NCBI GenBank assembly: GCA_013331635.1
Contig: DUFZ01000034.1
Location: 7,315 to 52,052, forward strand
Reading direction: 5' to 3'
Source: Candidatus Woesearchaeota archaeon
GTDB taxonomy: Archaea > Nanobdellota > Nanobdellia > Woesearchaeales > GW2011-AR9
DNA length: 44,738 nt
Program-made: the position numbers and the translations under genes
The notes under the pieces: generated by a model
Databases searched by the model: none
What the model saw: the letters and a program-made list of their open reading frames with translations, nothing else
What the model was told of the DNA's origin: nothing
Part shown: piece by piece, positions 7,312 through 14,977 of the stretch
Position numbering within the stretch: position 1 is the first letter of the stretch
Layout: each line of letters begins with the position of its first letter

Positions 7312-7442
7312 TGTTCCTCCAACAATCTCTTCGTGGCATGTTCAGTGAAATGGCTTTTGTTGCGGAAAATACTGTCTTTGATGCGTTCTTCTACTTTGCT
7401 TAAAGTATCCTGTTCCATGGAAATAGAGACTTTAATCTTCAT
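7308..7442 (-). CDS. Small ribbon-helix-helix regulator
   Basis: 44 aa. The sequence starts MKIKVSISMEQDTLSKVEER and continues as two amphipathic helices (IKDSIFRNKSHFTEHATKRL). A beta strand followed by two helices is the CopG/ParD-type DNA-binding fold. Its stop overlaps the ATG of the metallopeptidase as ATGA. The TATA box TTTATAAAT at 7467-7475 lies 25 bases before the ATG, implying a leaderless transcript that starts with this gene. It is the probable autoregulator of the operon. It is easily missed because of its length. Confidence 0.7.
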   Translation of the reverse strand: MKIKVSISMEQDTLSKVEERIKDSIFRNKSHFTEHATKRLLEEQ

Positions 7443-7553
7443 TCTAGGTAGCAAAAATTACCCTTATTTATAAATCTTTTGTACTTTTTACTACTTATTA
7501 ATTAATAATATAAAGCTCATAACTTTTAAAAATGAAATGAGCAGAAACTGCCC
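7443..7553. promoter_or_regulatory. Divergent promoter region
   Basis: The near-palindromic TTTATAAAT at 7467-7475 serves the minus-strand operon (start 7442). On the plus strand, AATATAAAG at 7507-7515 and CTTTTAAAAA near 7523-7532 are TATA candidates for the methylthiotransferase at 7554; the second has the right distance for a leaderless start. No clear operator repeats were seen. Confidence 0.5.
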
Positions 7554-8804
7554 ATGACCAGCTTTTTCATTGAAACCGATGAATGTGCCCACACCGTTGC
7601 TGATGCTGAAAGGATGGCCGGGCTCTTGAAGCAAGCTCAATTCGAGCCAGTCCAAACGATGGAAGACGCAGATGTGGTTATCTTGGTCTCTTGTCATGAC
7701 GCTGGTGGGAATATCCTCTTTACTCGACTGGAGAATCTTAAAACCAAATACCCCTACAAAATCCTGATTATTGCTGGCTGTATCGCTCAGGCAGACTTAG
7801 CCAAAGCGAAGAAATATTCGTGGGTAGGAACCTGGCAGATTCATCGCATCGTAGAGGCAGTGGAAGAAGCCTTGCATGATTCTCACCTTCATTTGCGGGG
7901 AGCGGATGAAATGCCTCCGTTAGATTTACCCAAGATTCGTCTAAATCCTCTGCTGGAAATCATTCCCCTGAGTCGAGAGTGTTTCGGTTTCTGCGCTTTC
8001 TGCAAAACTAGAAAAACCGGGAAAATTGAATCCTATCCGGTTGCTGATATTGTTACTGCGGCTCGGAAAGCAGTTGAGGAAGGCGTCCAGCAGATCTGGC
8101 TCACCTCCCATGACACGATGAGCTATGGATTGGATATAAAGACTCATCTAGGGCAGCTGCTGAAAGAGCTGGTCTCCGTGCCGGGCAATTTTAAAATTAA
8201 AGTGGGAAAGGGAAATCCGGCTCATTTTCCGAGGATAAAGGACGACGTAATTCCCTGGTTTGCACACGACAAAATGTTTAAGTTGGTGCATCTGCCTTTC
8301 TATGATGAAAATACGGCTGGGGATGGCCAGGAATTCGTGGCGATCGTGGATGAATTCCGGGAGAAAATACCGCATATTACTATTGCCATGGATATTATGA
8401 TCGGACACCCGACGGAAACGGAGGATACCTATTGGAAGAAATTAGAGCTGCTCAAGAAAACCAATCCGGATGAACTTACTCTCTCTCGTTTTGCGCCAAA
8501 ACCTAAAACTCCGGATGCGAAACTTCCGCCGCTGGCAGAGGAGATAGTCAGCCATCGTTTCAAGGTATTAACGGATGTATTTCAGAATATCTCTAAGATG
8601 AATAATGAACGGTGGCTGGATTGGGAAGGGGAGATCAGCATCGATGCCCAAGGAAGGGAAGAACGACAGTGGGTGGGGCGGAATTTTGCCTATAAGCCGG
8701 TGATAGTGGAAGGAAATTATAAAATGGGTGATATTCATAAAGTACGAATCATCCAAGCCACGACTTTTGATCTACGGGGGAGGGTGATAAATGAATTAGG
8801 TTGA
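7554..8804 (+). CDS. tRNA t6A37 methylthiotransferase (MtaB/CDKAL1-like)
   Basis: 416 aa. The order is: N-terminal MTTase domain with three cysteines (C11 in TDECAHT, C47 in LVSCHD, C76 in IAGCIAQ), radical SAM domain with CxxxCxxC at C143-C147-C150 (ECFGFCAFC), and a C-terminal TRAM-like segment (YKPVIVEG..MGDIHKVRI). All six cluster-binding cysteines are present, so the enzyme should be active. It converts N6-threonylcarbamoyladenosine at position 37 of ANN-decoding tRNAs to the 2-methylthio form. Length is normal for the archaeal type. It is transcribed divergently from the zincin operon and converges with the gene at 8818. Confidence 0.9.
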   Translation: MTSFFIETDECAHTVADAERMAGLLKQAQFEPVQTMEDADVVILVSCHDAGGNILFTRLENLKTKYPYKILIIAGCIAQADLAKAKKYSWVGTWQIHRIVEAVEEALHDSHLHLRGADEMPPLDLPKIRLNPLLEIIPLSRECFGFCAFCKTRKTGKIESYPVADIVTAARKAVEEGVQQIWLTSHDTMSYGLDIKTHLGQLLKELVSVPGNFKIKVGKGNPAHFPRIKDDVIPWFAHDKMFKLVHLPFYDENTAGDGQEFVAIVDEFREKIPHITIAMDIMIGHPTETEDTYWKKLELLKKTNPDELTLSRFAPKPKTPDAKLPPLAEEIVSHRFKVLTDVFQNISKMNNERWLDWEGEISIDAQGREERQWVGRNFAYKPVIVEGNYKMGDIHKVRIIQATTFDLRGRVINELG

Positions 8805-8817
8805 TACTAACTTGCTT

Positions 8818-9402
8818 TTACTCTCCTTTCCCAATCTCTTCTTCCATCTTCTTTCGGATGTCTTCTTCCTTGATTCTGGTCATCTCTCGGGGGGAATAAG
8901 ATTGAAGAAGATTCTTGATGTGAGCGTAGACGTAAGCCGTATCGCCCCCCAGCTCAGCAATAAAACCGCGCTCTAACGGAAATTTGTAAATGAATTTGTT
9001 AATGATGCCTTTGGTAAAATAGACCCAGGGCTTCATGCCCCAGCGCTGTTCATAATCGGTTAAGGACCAGGCATCAAAGATAATTTCTACGTCGCCCTGC
9101 TGGAATTTTCGCTTCACGCCTTGGACTTTCTCTACGACATCGGTGACGTGGTCCAGAGTTATCTTTATCTTAATCATCAGAGCAGCATAATTCGATTTTT
9201 CTTTGTAAGGGCGAAGCTCAACATAAGTCCTACGGCCTTCCTCGGTGACCATCTCTTCTGTTTTCTTTTCTTTTTTTTCATAGCCTCGCTCTTCCAGGGC
9301 ATGGTTAATGACGGAAAACAATTCATCAGCGAGAAAAATACCTTTATATTTCAATTCCCGGTTATTGATGATTAAGTTCTTCTCGCAATGGGTGTCGATC
9401 AT
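8818..9402 (-). CDS. Lineage-restricted conserved protein, family member A
   Basis: 194 aa, no known function. It shares its plan with the proteins at 9404 and 14388: an opening strand (RELKYKGIF), a helix pairing with a GYxxxEK/MVTxxG hairpin, alternating strands (RTYVELRPYKE, YAALMIKIKI, VEIIFDAW), then WGMKPWVYF and a C-terminal helical region. It sits two bases after the upstream family member and is probably co-transcribed. No signal peptide or membrane segment is seen. A soluble alpha/beta protein specific to this lineage is the most that can be said. Confidence 0.75.
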   Translation of the reverse strand: MIDTHCEKNLIINNRELKYKGIFLADELFSVINHALEERGYEKKEKKTEEMVTEEGRRTYVELRPYKEKSNYAALMIKIKITLDHVTDVVEKVQGVKRKFQQGDVEIIFDAWSLTDYEQRWGMKPWVYFTKGIINKFIYKFPLERGFIAELGGDTAYVYAHIKNLLQSYSPREMTRIKEEDIRKKMEEEIGKGE

Positions 9403-9403
9403 G

Positions 9404-9916
9404 TTAGAGATGGTAGTTGTAGTTAAAGACGTTCAGATAGCTTTTTATCTTGGTGTGAAGGTCATCCAGGTCGCTCTTAAGCCAAGTTTCCATCTTGGTG
9501 AAGTGATCGCGGTAAAAATACTTCTGGGATACCACCGACAGGAACCAGTAAAAAGGAGTGCTTTCCCATCTGCCTTTCCTATCGGCGATGACGTAGCCGT
9601 CAAAGGTAATATGAATCACCCCATGGTTGACCTTCAGCGTCTGGCCTTCATGTTCGACCTCTACATCACGGACGTCGGTCATCAGCATCTTGATGGATAC
9701 GGTTAATTTATAAAAATCGCTGACGTTCTTCCAGGGCTCCAGGACTATCTTAATCTGTTTTCCGGTGGGAGTTACCATCTCCTGGTTGATCCTTTCATAC
9801 CAGTCCCAGCCTTTTTCATAGAAGAAATTGGCAATCATCCCATACAGCTCGGCGAGGTTGAACACTCCCTCATAGCTGAATTTAAGATGATCTATAATCA
9901 GAGTTCTTTCCGGCAT
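9404..9916 (-). CDS. Lineage-restricted conserved protein, family member B
   Basis: 170 aa, homologous to the genes at 8818 and 14388: LKFSYEGVFNLAELYGMI matches LKYKGIFLADELFSVI, EMVTPTGKQIKIVLEPWK matches EMVTEEGRRTYVELRPYK, and HITFDGYVI matches EIIFDAWSL. It contains many aromatic residues near the C-terminus. The 47-aa membrane protein upstream overlaps its first 35 bases. Two adjacent copies suggest tandem duplication followed by divergence. Function unknown. Confidence 0.75.
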   Translation of the reverse strand: MPERTLIIDHLKFSYEGVFNLAELYGMIANFFYEKGWDWYERINQEMVTPTGKQIKIVLEPWKNVSDFYKLTVSIKMLMTDVRDVEVEHEGQTLKVNHGVIHITFDGYVIADRKGRWESTPFYWFLSVVSQKYFYRDHFTKMETWLKSDLDDLHTKIKSYLNVFNYNYHL

Positions 9917-10025
9917 GCTCTTCCTCAGGATGTAGTTGTTTTTGAAGCTTGCGCTGGCCGATGAAGAACCAGTACAAGCTGAGATTGCCTATGATAATCA
10001 TAATAAGTAAGAGGAGCGGTTCCAT
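9882..10025 (-). CDS. 47-aa single-pass membrane protein
   Basis: A short frame with a strong hydrophobic segment (LLLLIMIIIGNLSLYWFF, residues 4-21) and a charged tail containing HPEEEH. A TATA-like TTTATAAG about 26-30 bases upstream implies a leaderless transcript starting at this ATG. It overlaps the first 35 bases of the 170-aa gene in another frame. The membrane segment and promoter position support a real gene; no family is recognised. Confidence 0.5.
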   Translation of the reverse strand: MEPLLLLIMIIIGNLSLYWFFIGQRKLQKQLHPEEEHAGKNSDYRSS

Positions 10026-10149
10026 GCTTGGAACTAATCGTTTTTTACTTATAAATCTTTGCAGGCGCTTAAAGTAACCCTTCTAGCACCAAAAACTTTA
10101 AGAAGAAGGAGAGTACCTCTGTCCCAGACTAAAGGGTGAGTGACAGACT

Positions 10150-10788
10150 ATGGTGACTTCGTTTTTCAAAGGATTTCTCAAAAGGTTTAGCTTTAATCCT
10201 CTCAGCCGGAAATCAAACCTGAAACTGGGATTATATGGTCCGCCTAATGGCGGGAAATCGACCTTAGCCAACCGGATCTGCGTTGATTGGCTGGGGCAGG
10301 AGATGTCCACGGTTTCTCATATCGCCCATGAAACCAGGGAAATCAATATCAAAGAGCAGGTCAATATCAAAAATAAGAAAGGCAAGGAATTGACTTTTTC
10401 ATTGGTGGACACGCCGGGCATCGCGACCAGGATCGATTATGAGGATTTCATCAAGAAGGGATTGAAAAAAACGGATGCTAAAAAACGGGCCAAGGAAGCA
10501 ACCAAAGGAGTGATTGATGCCATTAAGTGGCTGGACAACATGGATTCAGTCGTAGTGGTGCTGGATGCTACCATCGATCCGTATTCGCAGGTCAATATTA
10601 CTATCATCGGGAACTTGCAGGCCCGGAATATACCAGTGTTGATCGTCGCCAATAAGGTGGACCTGAAGAAGGCTAATATCGAGGCCATTAAGGCGGCTTT
10701 CCCGCAATATCCCATCGTCAGCATTTCCGCCAAGTATGGAAAGAACGTGGAGGAGTTTTATGAGCAGATATTCAAGTTGGTAAAATAG
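10150..10788 (+). CDS. arvA: Era-like small GTPase of the ArvA/OapA type
   Basis: 212 aa. G1 is GPPNGGKST (30-38), G3 is DTPG (87-90), G4 is NKVD (168-171) and G5 is SAK (192-194). It is followed by genes of the DUF2073 (OapB/ArvB) and zinc-ribbon DUF2072 (OapC/ArvC) families. In haloarchaea this trio is known as OapABC, later ArvABC, and the GTPase is required for extracellular vesicle formation. The first 20 residues are basic and hydrophobic (FFKGFLKRF), possibly a membrane-binding helix. The vesicle role here is inferred from synteny and family. Confidence 0.85.
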   Translation: MVTSFFKGFLKRFSFNPLSRKSNLKLGLYGPPNGGKSTLANRICVDWLGQEMSTVSHIAHETREINIKEQVNIKNKKGKELTFSLVDTPGIATRIDYEDFIKKGLKKTDAKKRAKEATKGVIDAIKWLDNMDSVVVVLDATIDPYSQVNITIIGNLQARNIPVLIVANKVDLKKANIEAIKAAFPQYPIVSISAKYGKNVEEFYEQIFKLVK

Positions 10789-10868
10789 GCTAATAAAATA
10801 GCAATTAAAAATAACATTTAAAAACTATACGGTATTACTAGGTAGAGAAAAGAGGTTAGGCAACAAAA

Positions 10869-11270
10869 ATGGTGACATTTCAGTTTATCCCATATAATGA
10901 CATTGAGAATCTTACCTCTGCCAAGAGAATCAATAAGCTCCTGAATGTGGTCAAGGAAAATAGGATTGTGCTGATGGAAGGGCGATTGTCACGGGAAGAA
11001 GAAGCGGACCTGATCGAGATTACCATGGAGGAAATCGGGCCAAAATTCAAGGGAGTGGAGATTAGCGTGATTTATCCGGATCGGAGCAAACAGGATCCCA
11101 TGCAGAAAATTAAAGGAACCTTTGCCAATCTGTTATTAGGCGAGAGGCAGGGGTTTACCATTATCGGGCCGGCATCTATCGTTAAAAAAATTGAAAAGAA
11201 TCCTGATAAGATTGAGTTGTTTACCAAAGAAGCAAACAGCCAACGAAGAAGTAAAGTAAGGAAATCATAA
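10869..11270 (+). CDS. arvB: DUF2073 protein of the OapB/ArvB family
   Basis: 133 aa. Recognisable features are the opening FIPYNDIENLTSAKRI, the VLMEGRLSREEEADLIE segment, and LLLGERQGFTIIGPA. This family is archaeal and usually lies between the ArvA GTPase and the ArvC zinc ribbon, as here. The C-terminus is Arg/Lys-rich (RRSKVRKS). It has its own TATA-like ATTTAAAA about 40 bases upstream, so it may be transcribed separately from the GTPase. It ends 3 bases before the next start. Confidence 0.85.
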   Translation: MVTFQFIPYNDIENLTSAKRINKLLNVVKENRIVLMEGRLSREEEADLIEITMEEIGPKFKGVEISVIYPDRSKQDPMQKIKGTFANLLLGERQGFTIIGPASIVKKIEKNPDKIELFTKEANSQRRSKVRKS

Positions 11271-11273
11271 ACC

Positions 11274-11654
11274 ATGCCTCACCAATGTGTTCGCTGCAAC
11301 ACCTTTTATCCCGACGGTGCCCAGGAAATCTTAAAAGGATGTAGCTGCGGCGCTCGATTGTTCTTCTTTATCAAGAAACAGGATATTGAGTATGGCAAGG
11401 AGTTGATCAGCAATCTTTCCGATGAGGATAAAAAGAACATCGAAGAAGATGTGCGGGAAATCTTAAACCTTCCCCAGGAGACGGACAGCCCGGTGGTATT
11501 AGAATTGGAGGCTATCCGGATTTTAAAACCGGGAAAGTATGAGTTGGATCTAGTTCATTTGTTCAAGAAAGACCCTTTGATCATTAAGTTAGATGAAGGG
11601 AAGTACATGATTGACTTAGGGCAGGCGTTTAAGAAAGAAGAGAAGAAGCCTTAA
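11274..11654 (+). CDS. arvC: Zinc-ribbon protein of the OapC/ArvC family (DUF2072)
   Basis: 126 aa. Cysteines C5, C8, C23 and C25 (CVRC...CSCG) form an N-terminal zinc ribbon, followed by a helical segment and two similar strands-and-turn units: ILKPGKYELDLVHLFKKDP and IKLDEGKYMIDLGQAFKK. The repeated GKYxxDL..xFKK unit is typical for the family. It is coupled to the preceding gene. The protein probably acts together with the GTPase at the membrane, by analogy with haloarchaea. Confidence 0.85.
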   Translation: MPHQCVRCNTFYPDGAQEILKGCSCGARLFFFIKKQDIEYGKELISNLSDEDKKNIEEDVREILNLPQETDSPVVLELEAIRILKPGKYELDLVHLFKKDPLIIKLDEGKYMIDLGQAFKKEEKKP

Positions 11655-11688
11655 TATATTTCTTATTGGAAATTAGTTTAGACTGAAC

Positions 11689-12222
11689 TTATGAATCCCG
11701 AGGAAAGGAAGCACATAGATAGGCTAAGGCCTCACTGGGGACAGTAGGATTATTCAATTGAAATGGACTATTTAGTGGAACACCGGGAGGACAATTAATT
11801 TGTACAAATGGGCCTATCTCTTCTACCTGTTGAATCACCCAGCCGGTGTCCTGCTGGCGTAGTTGATAAGTAAATAAAATACCCTCCGCGCCGGAATCAT
11901 AGCTATTTAAGACGCATCCAATAACGTACGCTGACTGGGCATCCAGAATTATTCTCTGAAACATATCAGAGTCTTGTTGGGATAATTCCCGCCGTTTTTG
12001 CTGTGAACGGGGTTCAGGCCTAAAAAGATCAGTGGGGAAAGTCTTTTCGGCTAAATACTCTCCTGGCCCTACAAAAAAGTCCTGGACATGCGGGTGATAG
12101 GCTTTTTCCGGCGGGAGTGAGAGTATCCTTCGCTCTAAATCAGAGATTACAACCACTTTGATATTTTCTGCATCAGCCATAATTCCATCTCCTGCCAGAA
12201 CGTATTTTTCAATGCTTAACAT
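11689..12222 (-). CDS. Hypothetical protein downstream of the ZPR1 gene
   Basis: From the ATG at 12222 this is 177 aa (MLSIEKYVLAG...); an in-frame ATG further upstream at 12297 would overlap the ZPR1-like gene by more than 60 bases and is less likely. No domain is recognised. The C-terminal half has a strand-rich character (AYVIGCVLNSYDSG, ILFTYQLRQQDTGW) that resembles a nuclear-transport-factor or cystatin-like fold, but this is only an impression. It lies 13 bases after the ZPR1-like gene and is likely co-transcribed. It converges with arvC. Confidence 0.65.
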   Translation of the reverse strand: MLSIEKYVLAGDGIMADAENIKVVVISDLERRILSLPPEKAYHPHVQDFFVGPGEYLAEKTFPTDLFRPEPRSQQKRRELSQQDSDMFQRIILDAQSAYVIGCVLNSYDSGAEGILFTYQLRQQDTGWVIQQVEEIGPFVQINCPPGVPLNSPFQLNNPTVPSEALAYLCASFPRDS

Positions 12223-12235
12223 AATTTCATATTTC

Positions 12236-12748
12236 TTACAGCTTGCTTCGCTGCGCCTTCTCGGAAATAATCGCACTGTGCCCGGTCTCGTCTTCAATGA
12301 TGATCTTAAGAGTATCTCTCCCGACGAGAACCTGGTTGATTTTCTTAATCATGTTCTTGGCTTTCTTTTTGGCAATTTCGTCTTCTTCTGCTTCCATGGT
12401 TGATTCAATGGTTTTTTTGATCCGATCCAGAAGCCCTTCCACATTGGTGATGTAGCCTTCGGAAGCTGGGCCGGCATCTATAGTGATTATATGGGGAATT
12501 TTGACGGTAGCATCCCCGGATTTGACTATCTTGATGTTGAGGTCATCTTCAGAAGTCACTTCTAAGGTAAACCGGCAGGGCTCTTTTGGCTCCGCTGGCT
12601 CAACGTCTGATTTCCGCGCGCCACAACCTTCACATTCCATGACAAAGACAAAGAGGCGGCCAAAGTAGGGAATATCGACTTCGTCTTCTTTAAGAGTACA
12701 TTTATTTTCATTGCAAAACGGGCAGGGCTGCCCTTTTATTTCTGACAT
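12236..12748 (-). CDS. ZPR1-type zinc finger protein
   Basis: 170 aa from ATG 12748 (181 aa from the alternative ATG 12781). CPFC and CEGC separated by 26 residues form the ZPR1 zinc finger, with DIPYFGRLFVFVMEC between them, followed by the family's beta-rich region (IPHIITIDAGPASEGYITN) and the VEGLLDRI helix. Archaeal proteins have one ZPR1 unit; eukaryotic ZPR1 has two and binds eEF1A. TTTTTAAAAC about 25 bases before 12748 supports a leaderless start there. It is separated from the tRNA-Gly gene by a shared divergent promoter region. Confidence 0.85.
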   Translation of the reverse strand: MSEIKGQPCPFCNENKCTLKEDEVDIPYFGRLFVFVMECEGCGARKSDVEPAEPKEPCRFTLEVTSEDDLNIKIVKSGDATVKIPHIITIDAGPASEGYITNVEGLLDRIKKTIESTMEAEEDEIAKKKAKNMIKKINQVLVGRDTLKIIIEDETGHSAIISEKAQRSKL

Positions 12749-12853
12749 AAGAGGAATTAAGCGGGACTGTTTTAAAAACATTTTGTTTCTGAAATAACTT
12801 GCCGAACTTTCCTCGTAAGTTTTATAAAGAACTAGCCTACCTTGGGAAGCTAT

Positions 12854-12992
12854 GCACCGGTGGTATAATGGCTAGTATCTCAGCCTTCCATTCACTCTCA
12901 AAAGTCAGATGAGAGCTGATGATCCGGGTTCGAATGCACCTTTTAGAAAGCTGCAGCGAAAAGAAGAGTGCTCGAAAGTCCCGGCCGGTGCA
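12854..12992 (+). tRNA. tRNA-Gly(TCC) with two introns
   Basis: The acceptor stem GCACCGG pairs with CCGGTGC (12985-12991), with discriminator A12992. The D-arm is 12863-12878. The anticodon stem TCAGC pairs with GCTGA, and the loop CTTCC then A gives anticodon TCC (12887-12889). A 23-base intron (12891-12913) sits at the canonical 37/38 site. A second, 44-base intron (12935-12978) lies in the T-loop: T-stem CCGGG pairs with CCCGG, and removal of the intron restores the loop TTCGAAT. The second junction forms a bulge-helix-bulge: 4-bp helix TTCG/CGAA with 3-base bulges AAT and AGT, cut after the second base of each, corresponding to position 59/60. The mature RNA is 72 nt plus CCA. A TATA box TTTTATAAAG lies about 30 bp upstream. 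Confidence 0.88.
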
Positions 12993-13049
12993 TTCATTTT
13001 TAATCTATTTTCCATAAGTCTTTTAACTCTTGCTAAATTACATCTGCCT

Positions 13050-13442
13050 ATGTTCCATGTCAATGAGTATGCCCAAAAAGTTGGCGGCATCAATGGGTTG
13101 ATGTTTTCTTTTTTGCCAGAATTCTACGCAGCTACCTCCATTAGAGATTTTCTGGATAACAAAGATGAGATGAAGCTTACTGACAGCCTTTTGCCTCCCG
13201 CTGTATTGCTTAGGAAAGGGGCTTTGATAAAATTCCCCTGGCTTAACTTTGAGTATTTGCATTCATCTTCTATGAGAGTAAAGGTAAGCGACTTACAAGG
13301 GGAGTTGGATGTTGACTTTTTGAATGGGAGGCTTTTTCTTGACAATGGCTCTGAGATACCCTACACTGAAAAAAAGAGAATATGCCAACCAGTCTTGATG
13401 TATCGACAAAAAAAAATATCACAAGGAGCTGAGACTTCTTGA
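13050..13442 (+). CDS. Hypothetical protein after tRNA-Gly
   Basis: 130 aa from ATG 13050. The open frame extends upstream to 12909 but that would start inside the tRNA, so the internal start is preferred. No domain is recognised. There are no cysteine motifs and no signal peptide. The C-terminal half (MRVKVSDLQGELDVDFLNGR) is strand-rich. Base composition resembles the neighbours. It could be a genuine small gene or an old remnant. Confidence 0.5.
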   Translation: MFHVNEYAQKVGGINGLMFSFLPEFYAATSIRDFLDNKDEMKLTDSLLPPAVLLRKGALIKFPWLNFEYLHSSSMRVKVSDLQGELDVDFLNGRLFLDNGSEIPYTEKKRICQPVLMYRQKKISQGAETS

Positions 13443-13568
13443 CTTTAAACTTCATGGACCAGAAGCGCCAGGCACGCTGGAAAATAGGGTTCTTAGTTAT
13501 GGTTTTGGCCAATTTATCTGAAACCAAGCGACACATTTATAAAGCGAAATAATTTTCTTTTTGTGATA

Positions 13569-14318
13569 ATGGTACCGTATCCTGAAAAACGTCCTGAACC
13601 ACGCTTATTGGATCATGAAATAAATCTTAAAATTAATGTTCGTTCTTTGTTACGGGGCTTGCTCTTAGTCTTTGTTTTTCTGGGTGTCTTCATGCTGGGC
13701 AGATGGAGTGTATCACCCCCAGACCTATCTTTAGATATTTCGGGTGTAACCGGGATGATTGTGGCGGCGGAAGACCCAGCAGCGGAAGAGCCTGCTCCAG
13801 CCACCAAGGAGAATAAAACGGCAACTGCACCAGTGGCTGATTCACCAGTTGCAGAAACGCCAGCAGTTACGCCAACTGCCAATACTTCAGCGAACACTAC
13901 TGTTAATACTACCGTTGCTGAAGAAGGCCCGGTTGTCACATCCTATTCCAAAGTTGCTGTTTCCCTAAATCGGGCGATTGTGAAATGGTTTGATACCTGG
14001 GGAAAAGTGACACAGTTGGATTATACTATCAAGAACAACGAAGCAGGAATTATTAAGCCGTCCTACTTATTATTAAGCGTGGAGGGATATAATGATGAAT
14101 TGGCAAAACGAAAAATTTCTTTACCCCTCTCCTCACAGAGCATACAACCGGGTGCGAGTGTGAGCAAAGTCGTTAATGTTCCTCCCCAGGGATATGCGTA
14201 CAGTGATTCATCAACAGGCGATCTTCATAATGTGATGCTCACCGTGGGATTGTATGACAGCAAGGATACCCTGATGGGCGAGTTCCATAAGGAGTTTGAT
14301 TTGTCAGTCCCTCAATAG
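13569..14318 (+). CDS. Membrane-anchored surface protein with Ala/Thr/Pro-rich stalk
   Basis: 249 aa from ATG 13569 (an ATG two codons upstream at 13563 is also possible). A cytoplasmic basic tail (about 25 residues) precedes one membrane helix (LLRGLLLVFVFLGVFMLG). A low-complexity stalk rich in Ala, Pro, Thr and Asn with several N-glycosylation sequons (NKT, NTS, NTT) follows, and then a beta-rich C-terminal domain (about 130-249; YTIKNNEAGIIKPSYLLL). The TATA box ATTTATAAAG around 13535 is about 28 bases before ATG 13569, favouring that start and a leaderless mRNA. The glycosylated stalk suggests a cell-surface adhesin or envelope role. Confidence 0.75.
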   Translation: MVPYPEKRPEPRLLDHEINLKINVRSLLRGLLLVFVFLGVFMLGRWSVSPPDLSLDISGVTGMIVAAEDPAAEEPAPATKENKTATAPVADSPVAETPAVTPTANTSANTTVNTTVAEEGPVVTSYSKVAVSLNRAIVKWFDTWGKVTQLDYTIKNNEAGIIKPSYLLLSVEGYNDELAKRKISLPLSSQSIQPGASVSKVVNVPPQGYAYSDSSTGDLHNVMLTVGLYDSKDTLMGEFHKEFDLSVPQ

Positions 14319-14387
14319 AGAGTATAGAATTTGGTTTTTTCTGGTTAAGTAAATCATTATTGAAAAGGAGTTGGCAAACCTTGGACC

Positions 14388-14945
14388 TTAATTCTCTCCT
14401 AAATATCCTTTGTAGGGGTGCTTCTTGGCCTGCATATCAAAGTATTTTTTCAAAATGGCATGAAGACCCCACAGGCGGTAATATAACTGGTCAAAGTACT
14501 GATCCTGATCCCGGGACAATAATTTGTCATACCATTTGCCCAAAGTGGCGGCAAACTTGCTTTCTTTATACATCTCACCAAACATACCCGGCCCATAGTG
14601 AATCTTTCCATCTATCCAGAGGTACAGCCGGGCATTGGAAAGTGGTTTCTTTTTGCCGTTTTCTTCTACTTCCACTTCCAGCAAGTCCCACATGTGGACC
14701 GTAATCCAAATTTCGTACTTAAGGTATTCAGTAACTTTTTTGGTCAGAATCCATTTAAATTCCTGCTCTGCACCGCTGGGGGAAGGAACTTTATGTTTAA
14801 AATCAGCTTCATGATACATGTATCCATAATTTTTAGCCCAGTCGACAATAGCAGCATACATGCCGTCAAAATCAAAAAGCCCACTATATCGCAAAGTAAT
14901 TCGTTTGTCAGCATCTCTATAAAAATCAACGGTTTTTGGCATCAA
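14388..14945 (-). CDS. Lineage-restricted conserved protein, family member C
   Basis: 185 aa, third member of the family at 8818-9916: ITLRYSGLFDFDGMYAAI matches LKYKGIFLADELFSVI, KVPSPSGAEQEFKWILT matches the MVTxxG hairpin, and YEIWITVHMWDLLEVEVEENGKK matches the VSIKMLMTDVRDVEVEHEGQ strands. The C-terminal region is helical and aromatic. No membrane helix or known motif. Its presence 5 kb from the tandem pair implies an expanded family in this genome. Confidence 0.75.
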   Translation of the reverse strand: MMPKTVDFYRDADKRITLRYSGLFDFDGMYAAIVDWAKNYGYMYHEADFKHKVPSPSGAEQEFKWILTKKVTEYLKYEIWITVHMWDLLEVEVEENGKKKPLSNARLYLWIDGKIHYGPGMFGEMYKESKFAATLGKWYDKLLSRDQDQYFDQLYYRLWGLHAILKKYFDMQAKKHPYKGYLGEN

Positions 14946-14977
14946 AAAAACTATTATTGCGTGCTATATAAATATTT

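Noticed and set aside
12909-13049. Start of the hypothetical gene inside tRNA-Gly
   Set aside because: It would place codons in the tRNA intron and T-arm; the internal ATG at 13050 is preferred.
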